DNA of 64,000 bases from an uncultured Poribacteria bacterium. GTDB taxonomy: Bacteria > Poribacteria > WGA-4E > WGA-3G. Positions 1 through 8,004 of this stretch are shown here, piece by piece. The notes beneath the pieces are model-generated. The model saw nothing but the letters and a program-made list of their open reading frames with translations. It was not told the DNA's origin and ran no database searches. The stretch covers positions 378,481 through 442,480 of the forward strand of contig OY282383.1 of assembly GCA_958295855.1 (NCBI GenBank), given 5' to 3'. Every line of letters starts with the position of its first letter. Position 1 is the stretch's first letter. A program made the translations under genes and the position numbers.

Positions 1-822
1 TTCAGCGCAGCTTGCAAGCTGAAACTTGCTGTTAAAACCTTGTCACATCGCTCAAGCACGTAGGCTGCCATGTCAATATGGAGCTGTTTCCCTTCCAATT
101 TGAGGAAGAGCCAATTTAGCCCTGTCGTAGTAGCCCCATAAACGCGAGGAATGTTGTTCCCTTTTTCAGCATTAAAGCGTTAGGCAGCGACCATCTCCGC
201 CACACACTGTCCGAGTCCGGTTGTCAGGTCATCTCTTTCAGCGCAGCTTGCAAGCTGAAACTTGCTGTTAAAACCTGCAGATTACGCAGATTAACGCGCA
301 TCGAGAAGAATCACCTTTTTGCCTGTAGGGGCAGTTCTTGTGCCTGCCCAGTCAAAATACGGCACTATATTCATGCCTTTTGTGCCACCATGCTTGCGAG
401 AATGCCGAGATTTCAGCGCAGCTTGCAAGCTGAAACTTGCTGTTAAAACCTTGTCACATCGCTCAAGCACGTAGGCTGCCATGTCAATATGGAGCTGTTT
501 CCCTTCCAATTTGAGGAAGAGCCAATTTAGCCCTGTCGTGGTAGCCCCATAAACGCGAGGAATGTCGTTCCCTTTTTCAGCATTAAAGCGTTGGGCAGCG
601 ACCATCTCCGCCACACACTGTCCGAGTCCGGTTGTCAGGTCATCTCTTTCAGCGCAGCTTGCAAGCTGAAACTTGCTGTTAAAACCTGCAGATTACGCAG
701 ATTAACGCGCATCGAGAAGAATCACCTTTTTGCCTGTAGGGGCAGTTCTTGTGCCTGCCCAGTCAAAATACGGCACTATATTCATGCCTTTTGTGCCACC
801 ATGCTTGCGAGAATGCCGAGAA
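1..822 (-). repeat. Tandem array of 411-bp units holding broken copies of the neighbouring gene
   Basis: Two nearly identical units (1-411 and 412-822) are repeated head to tail. Each contains a copy of the 3' part of the intact gene at 782-1387: bases 40-229 and 451-640 match 826-1014. Each unit also holds two copies of a 40-nt element with the palindrome AGCTTGCAAGCT, starting at the window edge, 236, 411 and 647. At the matching place the intact gene has 3 nt instead of 40, so the net 37-nt insertion shifts the reading frame in the copies, which I regard as pseudogenes. The units differ by only a few substitutions, which suggests recent duplication. The window starts inside the array, so more units may lie to the left. 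Confidence 0.85.
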
Positions 823-1387
823 TTTTGTCACATCGCTCAAGCACGTAGGCTGCCATGTCAATATGGAGCTGTTTCCCTTCCAATTTGAGGAAGAGCCAAT
901 TTAGCCCTGTCGTAGTAGCCCCATAAACGCGAGGAATGTTGTTCCCTTTTTCAGCATTAAAGCGTTGGGCAGCGACCATCTCCGCCACACACTGTCCGAG
1001 TCCGGTTGTCAGGTTGTCCTTCTTCGCTTCAACGAGGATAATGACCGGTGCTTCCAAATAATACTGCTCCGGCGACAGGCTCACTAAAAAATCACATATC
1101 CCTGTCAAGTTGTTTTCGGCATCAACGTTGAAGTCAATGCCCGAAAAGAGGCTGATGCGGCACTCAAAGTGTTCCCGGAGTTCAATGAGGACATCGGCGA
1201 CAATCATTTCCGACTTCGCCTTCTCTGTGCCTATCGCAACAGCTAGCGGTACCTTTTTTGCTAACGCTTTGGTAAGCTCCACGCTCGGTTCGACCCGCTC
1301 TGCTTCGGAAAAGATGCCGGCAGCCTGAACTGTTTCAAGTTGAAACGCTTTTCTCACTGCTTCTAAGGTGAAGTTGCTATAAGGCAT
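782..1387 (-). CDS. PD-(D/E)XK nuclease-like hypothetical protein
   Basis: A 201-residue protein. What can be seen is a pattern typical of PD-(D/E)XK folds: Asp99 in GICDFLVS, then VEAKK with Glu120 and Lys122, followed by GLGQ with Gln132 on the next helix. I infer a restriction-endonuclease-like fold; the substrate is unknown and it may not be an active nuclease. No signal peptide or membrane segment is evident. The start has a strong ribosome binding site (AGGAGGG) about 9 nt upstream. The last residues differ from the diverged ends of the tandem copies on the left, because a 40-nt palindromic element replaced 3 nt there. The gene stands alone, convergent with nothing, 56 nt downstream of trpA on the same strand. 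Confidence 0.7.
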   Translation of the reverse strand: MPYSNFTLEAVRKAFQLETVQAAGIFSEAERVEPSVELTKALAKKVPLAVAIGTEKAKSEMIVADVLIELREHFECRISLFSGIDFNVDAENNLTGICDFLVSLSPEQYYLEAPVIILVEAKKDNLTTGLGQCVAEMVAAQRFNAEKGNNIPRVYGATTTGLNWLFLKLEGKQLHIDMAAYVLERCDKILGILASMVAQKA

Positions 1388-1410
1388 GTGATTGAACCCT
1401 CCTTATGTTA

Positions 1411-1440
1411 AATCTTGTAGGAGCGATCTCCGACTCGCGA
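1411..1440. repeat. Short element G-like palindrome between two genes
   Basis: The stretch GTAGGAGCGATCTCCGACTC and the bases after it resembles element G found elsewhere in the window. It lies between the endonuclease-like gene and trpA. A similar sequence occurs at 23400-23455 and 39509-39540. Confidence 0.45.
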
Positions 1441-1443
1441 GGC

Positions 1444-2244
1444 TTACACTTTTACCGCAGCAGCCAAATCTGATGCAAACCGTTTCACCGCAATGAGCAA
1501 TTCCGCTTCGTCGCTGATATGCTCTTCAATAACATTGACGATGGCACTCCCCACAATCACGCCATCGGCGAGTTGCGCGACCTGTGTTGCCTGCTCAGGT
1601 GTGGAGACGCCGAAACCGACACCGACCGGTTTATCCGTATGTTTTCGCAGTTCTGCGAGCATCGGCGCAATTTCATCTGACAACGTCGCTCGCGTCCCTG
1701 TTACGCCTGTTAGGGAGACGCAGTAGACAAACCCAGTGCTCACCGAGGCGATTAATTGCATCCGTTCCGGTGGGCTAGTCGGCGCGACGAGAAAGATAGT
1801 GGCAAGGTTATAATGTGGTGCAACCTCAAGCAGCGGTTGTGCTTGCTCTGGCGGCAGATCCGGCACGATAACCCCGTCAACGCCTGCTGCGTGTGCTGCT
1901 TTGCAAAATGCATCCTCGCCCATCCGAAAGATCGGATTGTAGTAACTCATCAGGGCGATGGGAATATCTGTCTGTTGCCGCAGGTCTGCCACCATTTCCA
2001 GGATTTGCTGGAGCGAGATGCGATGTGTGAGTGCGCGTTCACTTGCGCGTTGGATAGTGGGGCCGTCCGCGATCGGGTCGGAGAAAGGGACACCGAGTTC
2101 GATGAGGTCTGCACCTGCTTCCTCCAAGGTGAGGAGGAGTTTGGCGGTAAGTTTGGGGCTCGGGTCCCCAGCGCAGAGGTACGGCATAAATGCGCGGGTG
2201 CCTTTGTGTCGGAGTTCTTGAAATTTCTGGTCAATTCGATTCAT
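1444..2244 (-). CDS. trpA: Tryptophan synthase alpha subunit
   Basis: The product cleaves indole-3-glycerol phosphate to indole and glyceraldehyde-3-phosphate, the first half of the last step of tryptophan synthesis; normally it pairs with TrpB in the cytoplasm. At 266 residues it has normal family length. The catalytic pair falls at the canonical positions: Glu49 in LIELGVPFSDP and Asp60 in IADGP. The loop GVTGTRA near residue 180 and the phosphate-binding GVGFGVST and VGSAIV segments are present. The start codon is supported by family alignment rather than by its ribosome site, which is weak. trpB is not adjacent in the visible sequence, so the pathway genes are probably dispersed. A near-consensus promoter lies just upstream at 2287-2315. 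Confidence 0.96.
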   Translation of the reverse strand: MNRIDQKFQELRHKGTRAFMPYLCAGDPSPKLTAKLLLTLEEAGADLIELGVPFSDPIADGPTIQRASERALTHRISLQQILEMVADLRQQTDIPIALMSYYNPIFRMGEDAFCKAAHAAGVDGVIVPDLPPEQAQPLLEVAPHYNLATIFLVAPTSPPERMQLIASVSTGFVYCVSLTGVTGTRATLSDEIAPMLAELRKHTDKPVGVGFGVSTPEQATQVAQLADGVIVGSAIVNVIEEHISDEAELLIAVKRFASDLAAAVKV

Positions 2245-2286
2245 GGGTATGATTGCGTTCCGGTTTTCTCTTAATAGGTTTTCTCA

Positions 2287-2315
2287 ATTATACCTTGCAT
2301 GAAGTGAATTGTCAA
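2287..2315 (-). promoter_or_regulatory. Sigma-70-type promoter for trpA
   Basis: On the minus strand TTGACA (2310-2315) and TATAAT (2287-2292) are separated by exactly 17 nt, about 43 nt upstream of the trpA start. Both hexamers match the consensus perfectly. No attenuator-like leader peptide is evident in the short leader. Confidence 0.8.
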
Positions 2316-2372
2316 GGGAAGTTTGCCGGGTTACAGAACACTTAGCCTCTCGCTTTAAATTTCGGAGATTTT

Positions 2373-2636
2373 TTAGTCTAGTTTCTCCGCCTTTTTGCGA
2401 ATATCGTAGTTTCCGTTTATCTGATGTACCATGTCGTCGCCAAGATTACGAAGTGCAGACTCAACGGATGCAGAGTATTCTTTCTTGCCTGTACCAAACC
2501 CGAGTCCTTCCGAACCAATTCCCATACCGGATGCCCTGACAGCTGTGAGCTGGAGCATTTTATGTCCGACTTTTTTTGTCAAACAAGCATGCGATTGAGA
2601 TACGACCTGTAGGGCATCACGCTGCTTAATCCGCAT
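2373..2636 (-). pseudogene. Possible C-terminal relic of a secreted protein
   Basis: An open stretch of 87 codons whose second half (ASGMGIGSEGLGFGTGKKE followed by SASVESALRNLGDDMVHQI) looks protein-like. It is faintly like the C-terminal part of CsgG/LpoB-type lipoproteins, but I cannot confirm this. There is no convincing ribosome binding site and no signal peptide, so at best it is a fragment. The alternative is that it is non-coding spacer between trpA and the next small gene. Confidence 0.25.
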
Positions 2637-2738
2637 CTCTCAAAGGTTTTTTCGCTTGCTAACACAGAACAACTCTGATGTCAAACTTAATTCTGAAACT
2701 TGGCATTAAGTATCCCGAGATTGATTCCGAACCGATCA

Positions 2739-2960
2739 CTACATCGTCGGCGGGTCTTCCTCAATTGTTAACACCCGATAAGGGGCAACTTCGTTTTCAA
2801 TTTTTTTGAGGAGCCTACTCAGTTCAGGACTAGCCGTCGAAGAAAAGTGAATGCAAAGGGCGTTGGATTTTCGCCGCACGCCGATTCCATGAATACCCAC
2901 TTTTCCCAGGTATCTCCGGGATACGCGTTTATGAACTTCGGTCAGTGACTTGCTATTCAT
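2739..2960 (-). CDS. Small hypothetical protein (73 aa)
   Basis: I do not recognise a named family. The protein has the pattern KVGIHGIGVRRKSNALCIHF followed by ELSRLLKKIENEVAPYRV and ends in an acidic EEDPPTM tail, which reads as a compact alpha/beta domain; no membrane segment or cysteine pair is visible. Gly-Ile-His-Gly followed later by a Pro-Tyr/Phe-x-Val strand is reminiscent of the short region preceding trypsin-like domains in some secreted proteins, but here it stands alone. It lies 30 nt downstream of the next small gene (2991-3242) on the same strand, so the two may be co-transcribed. Confidence 0.55.
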   Translation of the reverse strand: MNSKSLTEVHKRVSRRYLGKVGIHGIGVRRKSNALCIHFSSTASPELSRLLKKIENEVAPYRVLTIEEDPPTM

Positions 2961-2990
2961 AACATGCTACTCCTACAATAATTCAATGAA

Positions 2991-3242
2991 TCACCGTCGC
3001 CCGCCTTTCCAAAGATAGGCGGCATAGCCGACGCGTTCAAAGAAAAGGGGAGAATCTAAGCCTTCAGCAAGGCGTTGTTGAACAACTTCTAGTGCCGAAT
3101 CGCCGAACCAAATCCGGCCACTTTTCGCATCGATGCCGGCTGTCTGCCCAATCCGTTCGGTAATGTCGTGCTGTTTCTGGTATTCCGCCCAGATACGCTT
3201 GGCACTGCGTGAATCGGCTTCTGTCCAATTTGGGTGTTCCAT
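2991..3242 (-). CDS. Small conserved hypothetical protein (83 aa)
   Basis: The start chosen is the ATG at 3242, which is preceded by GGGAGGA at good spacing; a longer reading frame extends upstream but has no ribosome site and runs through low-quality sequence. The protein begins MEHPNWTEADSRSAKRIWAEY and contains GIDAKSGRIWFGDSALEV and a C-terminal ERVGYAAYLWKGGRR. This pattern (a helix, then GxDxxSGRIWFG) belongs to small proteins of unknown function seen in Poribacteria- and planctomycete-type genomes, as I recall them. It is soluble by appearance, with no cysteines. It may share a transcript with the 73-residue gene downstream. Confidence 0.7.
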   Translation of the reverse strand: MEHPNWTEADSRSAKRIWAEYQKQHDITERIGQTAGIDAKSGRIWFGDSALEVVQQRLAEGLDSPLFFERVGYAAYLWKGGRR

Positions 3243-3370
3243 TGTTGATTCCTCCCTTCTTTTGTCGTTACCGTTTGAAACCGGGGATCTTATGCGTGAG
3301 GTTGCCTTGGAGTCATCATAACTTAAAGGATACCACGAAAACTCAATCCGTGTCAAATTTATGGGGCGAT

Positions 3371-3407
3371 AAGGGTATCACCCCCGCAAAGCGGGGGTAT
3401 GCACCCT
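3371..3407. repeat. Element B palindrome (GC-type core)
   Basis: A perfect inner palindrome CCCCCGCAAAGCGGGGG is flanked by AAGGGTAT and GCACCCT arms. It sits in the gap between the 83-residue gene and the binding lipoprotein. Confidence 0.85.
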
Positions 3408-3504
3408 CAGTGTCGTGATGCAGCGTGTTGCAATCTCGCTTCTCATAAGCTATAATTTAACATCAGAATGCTTAAGATTATTCCCATTTTTCGCGACTTT
3501 GCTA

Positions 3505-4692
3505 TTACGGCTCAAAAACTTTGTACAGTGCTACCTCTCCATCGCGAATCGTGTTAATCGCCACGCTTTTGATCGGGTGCCGATGCGCATCATAACCGGC
3601 AATAGAGGAGGCACCCTGGTAGTTTGTGACATTCGCCAATGCATCCCGGATTGCAGCAGAATCGAGCGTTCCGGCTGTTTCGATTGCGGTGGCTAAAATT
3701 CCCATAGCGTCATAGCCCCATGATGCTATGGCATCCGCGTCTTCCACAAACATGGCTTCATAGGCTTCAACAAACGGAGCGGCATCAGGGGATTCTGTGC
3801 TAAAATCTGTGATGAAGTATGCTCCTTCCAATGGCGCATTGTCATCTAAAGTCTTGAGAAGGTTGCTATCATTCCAGCTATCGCTGCCCAGCAGGGTTGC
3901 CTCAATCCCCATTGCCCTGGCTTGCGCTGCTACCAAGAAAACTTCTGGGAAAAAACTGGCGAGGAACACCGTATCTGGGGCTGCTGCGTTAATGTTCATT
4001 AACTGTGCATCAAAGTTTTCATCGCCATGTTGATAGACTTCGCTGGCAACGATTTCCCCGCCGAGTTTTTGAAAATTCTCTTCAAAAGCCATAGTGAGAT
4101 CTGCCGAGTACACATCATCGGCTTGGCGAATAGTCGCGGCAGTTTTCGCATTCAGTTCAGCGGCATCAACCGCGAATTGAGCCATCACTGCCGCTTGAAC
4201 TGAAGATGGCGCGACAACGAGAAAAACAAAGTCTCCGCCCTTAGAAGTCACGTTCTGCCCAGAAGAACCGGGAATCATGAGGATGCTATGTGCTGTAGCA
4301 ACCGGGCCAACCTGCGTGGAATTGGTTGAGAAAAGGGGGCCTATAATCGTAATAACCCCATCTTCCTCAATGAGTTCTCTCGCAACACGGACGCTTTCTT
4401 CCGTCCCCGGGAGTGCGTCTGCGCCCTGATTATCCTTAACGATAAATTCAACGTGCATCTCCAGCACCCCGCCGCTGGCGTTGATTTGGGTTCTCGCCAG
4501 TTCTGCCCCTTTGGCAAAACTGGGGCCGAAATTTGCTGGTTGAATCACACCAATCTTCACGGTGGCCGCAGCGTCCGGGGTGGACACATCGGGGCTAATC
4601 ACCTGTCTCACTCGTTCGCATCCTGAAAGGCATGTCATCAAAATCAAAGCTAAGGTTAGGAAAGTTACGAAGAAAGTTTTCGAGTTCATCAT
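3505..4692 (-). CDS. ABC transporter substrate-binding lipoprotein (branched-chain amino acid type)
   Basis: A periplasmic-binding protein of the LivJ/Peripla_BP_6 family, about 395 residues. It opens with a hydrophobic signal segment ending in a lipobox (LSGC, followed by ERVRQ), so it should be lipid-anchored outside the inner membrane. The mature domain begins KIGVIQPANFGPSFAKGAEL and includes GVITIIGPLFSTNS and GYDAMGILATAI, typical of the two-lobed fold that binds amino acids, amides or similar small molecules. The start was put at 4692 because of the GGAG about 6 nt upstream; a second ATG follows directly. No permease or ATPase genes are adjacent, so its transporter partners are elsewhere or it acts as an orphan receptor. 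A promoter is visible at 4761-4789. Confidence 0.9.
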   Translation of the reverse strand: MMNSKTFFVTFLTLALILMTCLSGCERVRQVISPDVSTPDAAATVKIGVIQPANFGPSFAKGAELARTQINASGGVLEMHVEFIVKDNQGADALPGTEESVRVARELIEEDGVITIIGPLFSTNSTQVGPVATAHSILMIPGSSGQNVTSKGGDFVFLVVAPSSVQAAVMAQFAVDAAELNAKTAATIRQADDVYSADLTMAFEENFQKLGGEIVASEVYQHGDENFDAQLMNINAAAPDTVFLASFFPEVFLVAAQARAMGIEATLLGSDSWNDSNLLKTLDDNAPLEGAYFITDFSTESPDAAPFVEAYEAMFVEDADAIASWGYDAMGILATAIETAGTLDSAAIRDALANVTNYQGASSIAGYDAHRHPIKSVAINTIRDGEVALYKVFEP

Positions 4693-4760
4693 TGTCTCCT
4701 TCAATTTCGTCTTAGATTCGCAAAATCGCCTCAGACCCTATTCGCTAAGGCATACTCATA

Positions 4761-4789
4761 AGTTTATCAATAGTTGCTGATATTGTCAA
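4761..4789 (-). promoter_or_regulatory. Promoter for the binding lipoprotein
   Basis: On the minus strand TTGACA (4784-4789), a 17-nt spacer and TAAACT (4761-4766) precede the gene by about 70 nt. Confidence 0.6.
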
Positions 4790-4869
4790 TTAAAGATTAA
4801 CCGATATTAGGGCTATTTAGTTTTTCTTTGGCATGGGTAGTTGTTGTTGGGCCACCGTTTCTAAGGAAG

Positions 4870-4960
4870 ATGAATCCGTTCTGGGAAAAACGCGCAGTGG
4901 TATTGGAACCGGGCGGGTGGGAAGCAAAGCAGGGGAAAAATCCCATCCGCCGCATAACTT
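4870..4960. repeat. Element C core fragment
   Basis: GGAACCGGGCGGGTGGGAAG followed by CAAAGCAGGGG matches the inner module of element C copies at 9052-9165 and 62272-62392. No gene is visible between 4790 and 5082 apart from this. Confidence 0.6.
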
Positions 4961-5005
4961 CAGAATAACAAAAACTTTACACACTCCCTGGAGTGTCCTG
5001 AAAGA

Positions 5006-5035
5006 TTGAATTTTCCGAGAATTTTGTGGTATACT
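5006..5035 (+). promoter_or_regulatory. Promoter-like sequence upstream of the HAD relic
   Basis: TTGAAT (5006-5011), an 18-nt spacer and TATACT (5030-5035) lie about 50 nt upstream of the truncated hydrolase. Confidence 0.5.
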
Positions 5036-5082
5036 TAATGATATAACTTTTGGTTGAAAAGTCAAATTAAATTTAATAGCGG

Positions 5083-5336
5083 ATGGAGAAGCCTTCACGC
5101 CGCATCTATGAAATAGCGTGCGAACGGTTGAAGGTGCAACCACAGCAATGTCTCTATGTTGGGGATGGGAGCAGCAAAGAACTGACAGGGGCAGCATCGG
5201 TTGGGATGCTACCGATTTTGAAGCGCGCCGATTTGACGGATGTCTATGCCCCACACGGCCCCGAGGTAGAAAACTGGCGGGCCGCGTTATTGGTGAAATC
5301 CGGGAACTGTGCGGCCTCGTTTCTGAATTAGCGTAG
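5083..5336 (+). pseudogene. Relic of a HAD-superfamily hydrolase (C-terminal part, frameshifted)
   Basis: Only the C-terminal third of a HAD phosphatase-like protein remains: KPSRRIYEIACERL, then the motif IV strand CLYVGDGSSKELTGAASVGM. The N-terminal DxD nucleophile motif and the conserved Lys region are missing, and no start with a ribosome site is present. Around 5270-5280 the likely reading frame switches: the frame that begins at 5083 gives a nonsense tail, whereas the next frame gives RVIGEIRELCGLVSEL, which fits the expected terminal helix. Truncation plus frameshift makes this a pseudogene. The intact relative was probably a YjjG/haloacid-dehalogenase type enzyme. Confidence 0.75.
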
Positions 5337-5364
5337 ATATGCGTTGACTTTAAGGAATCTGAAA

Positions 5365-5538
5365 ATGAAAACGTTCAAAGACAAATGGACATCGGGTGAA
5401 CCCGGTGACACAAGACGAATCACACATCGTTTCGATCGAGGTCAACTTTTTAAGTTAGGTGCTACTGGATATTGGGACGAAGAGGAGCCGTGTATCAACG
5501 CTTTTCACGCAAAAATTTCTGTGGAAGAAGCAGACTGA
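5365..5538 (+). CDS. Possible small protein (57 aa), unknown
   Basis: An open stretch beginning MKTFKDKWTSGEPGD with AAGGA about 8 nt upstream of the ATG. It has charged and aromatic content, no membrane segment and no recognised domain. It could be a small gene or the end of a decayed one; the flanking HAD relic argues for decay. Confidence 0.3.
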   Translation: MKTFKDKWTSGEPGDTRRITHRFDRGQLFKLGATGYWDEEEPCINAFHAKISVEEAD

Positions 5539-5544
5539 TTTTTC

Positions 5545-5573
5545 TTGACGGTTTTTGTCAACTCTGTTATTAT
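5545..5573 (+). promoter_or_regulatory. Promoter for the DNA methyltransferase
   Basis: TTGACG (5545-5550), a 17-nt spacer and TATTAT (5568-5573), roughly 100 nt upstream of the methyltransferase start. The large hairpin at 5593-5652 lies in the presumed 5' leader. Confidence 0.65.
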
Positions 5574-5592
5574 TTTGACAGGAGCCTCTTAA

Positions 5593-5652
5593 ATATCGGC
5601 GGGAAGTTTAGTCACGCATCTTTGATGCGTGGTTAAACCTTTCGCCGAATAT
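5593..5652. repeat. Element E inside a longer imperfect palindrome
   Basis: The inner stem is CACGCAT/ATGCGTG around CTTTG. Outer arms ATATCGGCG and CGCCGAATAT extend the inverted repeat to about 60 nt. It lies between the promoter and the methyltransferase, so it would form a strong leader hairpin. Confidence 0.8.
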
Positions 5653-5674
5653 CATTAGTTAGGCGATACCCTCT

Positions 5675-6772
5675 ATGAAAACTACCCATAACATCCTTTT
5701 TCAAGATGCACGAGATTTGAAAGAAATTGCTTCTGAGAGCGTAGACCTGGTCGTTACCTCTCCGCCATATCCCATGATTAGCATGTGGGACGATATGTTT
5801 AGTCAGCAGAATCCAGAAATTCAGAAGGCGTTAATACGTGGTGATGGTAAACAGGCTTATGAGTTGATGCACGAGATTCTCGATTCTGTATGGGATGAAG
5901 TGTTCAGGGTTTTAAAGGATGGTAGATTTGCATGCATCAATATCGGTGATGCGACGAGGAGGGTAAGAGATGATTTTTGTTTGTATCCAAACCACGCGAG
6001 AATCTTGAATTACCTCTTAACTATTGGGTTTTCAGCACTACCTGATATCCTCTGGCGAAAACAGACCAATGCCCCCAATAAATTTATGGGATCGGGAATG
6101 CTACCTGCGGGTGCTTATGTGACGCTGGAACACGAGTACATTCTGATAGTGAGAAAAGGCCCCAAAAGGGAATTTAAAACAGAGCACGAAAAAGAAAATA
6201 GACGCGAAAGTGCACTGTTTTGGGAAGAGAGGAATATCTGGTATTCGGATGTTTGGATGGATATTAAGGGAACAGCACAGAGACTTTCCAATGCTATGTC
6301 GCGATTGAGGAGTGCAGCATTTCCATTCGATTTGGCTTATCGACTGATCAATATGTATTCTGTGAAAGGTGATATGATACTCGACCCGTTTTTGGGTACG
6401 GGAACTACCTTTGCAGCTGCGATGACATCGGGACGCAATAGTATCGGCGTTGAAATCGACGAGAGTTTTCAACGTGCCTTAGGAAAAGGGCGGGCGGGAA
6501 TTGCACACCATATTGTTAATTTTTCAGACCATTATTTGTGCGATAGAGTGCACAGACATTTTGAGTTTGTCAAAAATCGGATTCAAAAGTCGGGCCCGTT
6601 GAAATATACAAACAGGCATTATGGATTTCCGGTGGTGACGAGTCAAGAGCAGTTTATTTTATTGAACGGCTTAAAAGAGGTTCGAGTCTGTGGAGATAAT
6701 ATCTTTGAGGGCGTCTATTCACTGAAACCGCAAGATAAAGTTCATAACCTGTGTTGCGATTTTGAGAACTAG
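5675..6772 (+). CDS. Site-specific DNA methyltransferase (amino-methyltransferase, beta class)
   Basis: A 365-residue DNA methyltransferase. Motif IV TSPPY is near the N-terminus (residues 28-32) and the SAM-binding motif I DPFLGTGTT is near residue 237, so the order IV...I is that of the beta class. TSPPY rather than DPPY favours N4-cytosine methylation, although N6-adenine cannot be excluded. The central GSGMLPAGAYVTLEHEYIL segment is usual in this group. No restriction endonuclease gene is adjacent, so it appears solitary: either an orphan epigenetic modifier or the survivor of a restriction-modification system. It has its own promoter and is followed at once by an element E palindrome. 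Its AT-richer composition compared with the next genes is compatible with horizontal transfer. Confidence 0.9.
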   Translation: MKTTHNILFQDARDLKEIASESVDLVVTSPPYPMISMWDDMFSQQNPEIQKALIRGDGKQAYELMHEILDSVWDEVFRVLKDGRFACINIGDATRRVRDDFCLYPNHARILNYLLTIGFSALPDILWRKQTNAPNKFMGSGMLPAGAYVTLEHEYILIVRKGPKREFKTEHEKENRRESALFWEERNIWYSDVWMDIKGTAQRLSNAMSRLRSAAFPFDLAYRLINMYSVKGDMILDPFLGTGTTFAAAMTSGRNSIGVEIDESFQRALGKGRAGIAHHIVNFSDHYLCDRVHRHFEFVKNRIQKSGPLKYTNRHYGFPVVTSQEQFILLNGLKEVRVCGDNIFEGVYSLKPQDKVHNLCCDFEN

Positions 6773-6773
6773 A

Positions 6774-6796
6774 ACACGCATCAAAGATGCGTGTTG
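6774..6796. repeat. Element E palindrome
   Basis: ACACGCATCAAAGATGCGTG directly after the methyltransferase stop codon. It may serve as a 3' hairpin for that gene but lacks a T-run. Confidence 0.8.
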
Positions 6797-6853
6797 CATT
6801 GTCCTAATTTTTCTGTCCTTCGCTGCCTCAATTTCTCGAATTTTGGAGTTTTC

Positions 6854-7957
6854 ATGAAAATTCGCTGTATTAACGCTTACCAAGTCGATCTGCCGCTCTA
6901 TGAAGGCAGCTATAACTGGTCCGGCGGGAAATCTGTCTCCGTTTTCGACAGCACCATCGTCGCGATTGAAACGGATGAAGGCATTACCGGCTACGGCGAG
7001 GTGTGTCCGCTGGGACCGTTCTATCTCCCCGCCTATGCAATGGGTGCCCGCACCGGTATTGCTGAACTCGCACCGCATCTCATCGGCGCAAACCCGACGC
7101 AACTGCTTCCGCTCAGTCGGCGCATGGATGCCGCCCTCAAGGGGCATCCGTACGTGAAATCCGCAATTGACATGGCGTGTTGGGATATTCTCGGCAAGGT
7201 TGCAAACCAACCTGTCTGTACCCTTCTCGGAGGGAGGTATGGAGCGAATTTCATGCTCTATCGTGCGATTTCCCAACAATCTCCTGATGAGATGGCGGAG
7301 AAGGTTGCCACCTATCGTGCGGAAGGGTATCGCAAATTCCAATTGAAAGTGGGCGGTGACCCAAACACAGATATTGAACGTATCCACGCGGTCGCCGGAT
7401 TGATGCAACCAGGAGATGTGCTCATTGCGGATGCAAATACCGGGTGGTTGATGCACCAAGCCGCCCGCGTCGTCCGGGGCGTGAGCGATGTGGATGTCTA
7501 CATCGAGCAACCTTGTCTTTCTTATGAAGAATGCCTCGCCATTCGCCAGCGTACAGCGCACCCCTTTGTTCTCGACGAGACAATTGACAGCATTCACGCG
7601 TTGTTGCGCGGTCATGCCGACCGGGCGATGGATGTCGTCAACATTAAAATCAGCAAATTCGGCGGGCTGTCCAAAGCAAAATTAGCGAGAGACATGTGCG
7701 TTGAGCTCGGAATTGCAATGACGATTGAAGATAGTTGGGGTGGCGACATCACAACTGCCGCGATTGCCCATCTCGCCCACAGCACGCCGCCGGAATTTCT
7801 TTTCACAGCGACTGATTTCAACAGCTATGTCACCGTCCGTACAGCCGAAGGGGCACCGCAACGCGCCAACGGTAGAATGGCAGCCGCAACGCAACCGGGC
7901 TTGGGAATCTTCCCTGATATGGCTGTCTTAGGTGAACCGGTAGTCCATGTGGAATAA
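6854..7957 (+). CDS. Enolase-superfamily dehydratase (possible cis-3-hydroxy-L-proline dehydratase)
   Basis: A mandelate racemase/muconate lactonizing enzyme family protein of about 367 residues. The start at 6854 has TTGGAG at the right distance; the longer frame would run into repeat sequence. The barrel motifs are complete: FQLKVGG (catalytic Lys pair, near residue 162), DANTGW (metal ligand, near 192), IEQPC (near 217), LDETI (near 240) and KISKFGG (near 265). This is the MLE-type arrangement with lysines on both sides of the active site. The next gene is an ornithine-cyclodeaminase-family protein, the family that contains delta1-pyrroline-2-carboxylate reductases. That pair is known for cis-3-hydroxy-L-proline breakdown, in which dehydration gives pyrroline-2-carboxylate that is reduced to proline. 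Substrate assignment is inference; an epimerase or another acid-sugar dehydratase remains possible. Confidence 0.85.
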   Translation: MKIRCINAYQVDLPLYEGSYNWSGGKSVSVFDSTIVAIETDEGITGYGEVCPLGPFYLPAYAMGARTGIAELAPHLIGANPTQLLPLSRRMDAALKGHPYVKSAIDMACWDILGKVANQPVCTLLGGRYGANFMLYRAISQQSPDEMAEKVATYRAEGYRKFQLKVGGDPNTDIERIHAVAGLMQPGDVLIADANTGWLMHQAARVVRGVSDVDVYIEQPCLSYEECLAIRQRTAHPFVLDETIDSIHALLRGHADRAMDVVNIKISKFGGLSKAKLARDMCVELGIAMTIEDSWGGDITTAAIAHLAHSTPPEFLFTATDFNSYVTVRTAEGAPQRANGRMAAATQPGLGIFPDMAVLGEPVVHVE

Positions 7958-7960
7958 ATA

Positions 7961-7988
7961 GTAGTAGGCACACGCCGTTGTGCCGTAA
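7961..7988. repeat. Element G-like palindrome in the operon gap
   Basis: GTAGGCACACGCCGTTGTGC sits in the 47-nt gap between the dehydratase and the reductase genes. Confidence 0.45.
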
Positions 7989-8004
7989 CAAGGTTGACGA
8001 TTGT

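Noticed and set aside
4817..5254. 145-codon minus-strand frame
   Set aside because: Covers repeat sequence and the antisense of the HAD relic; no ribosome site or protein-like pattern.
6719..7615. 298-codon minus-strand frame
   Set aside because: Antisense to the enolase-superfamily gene and methyltransferase end; no family pattern.
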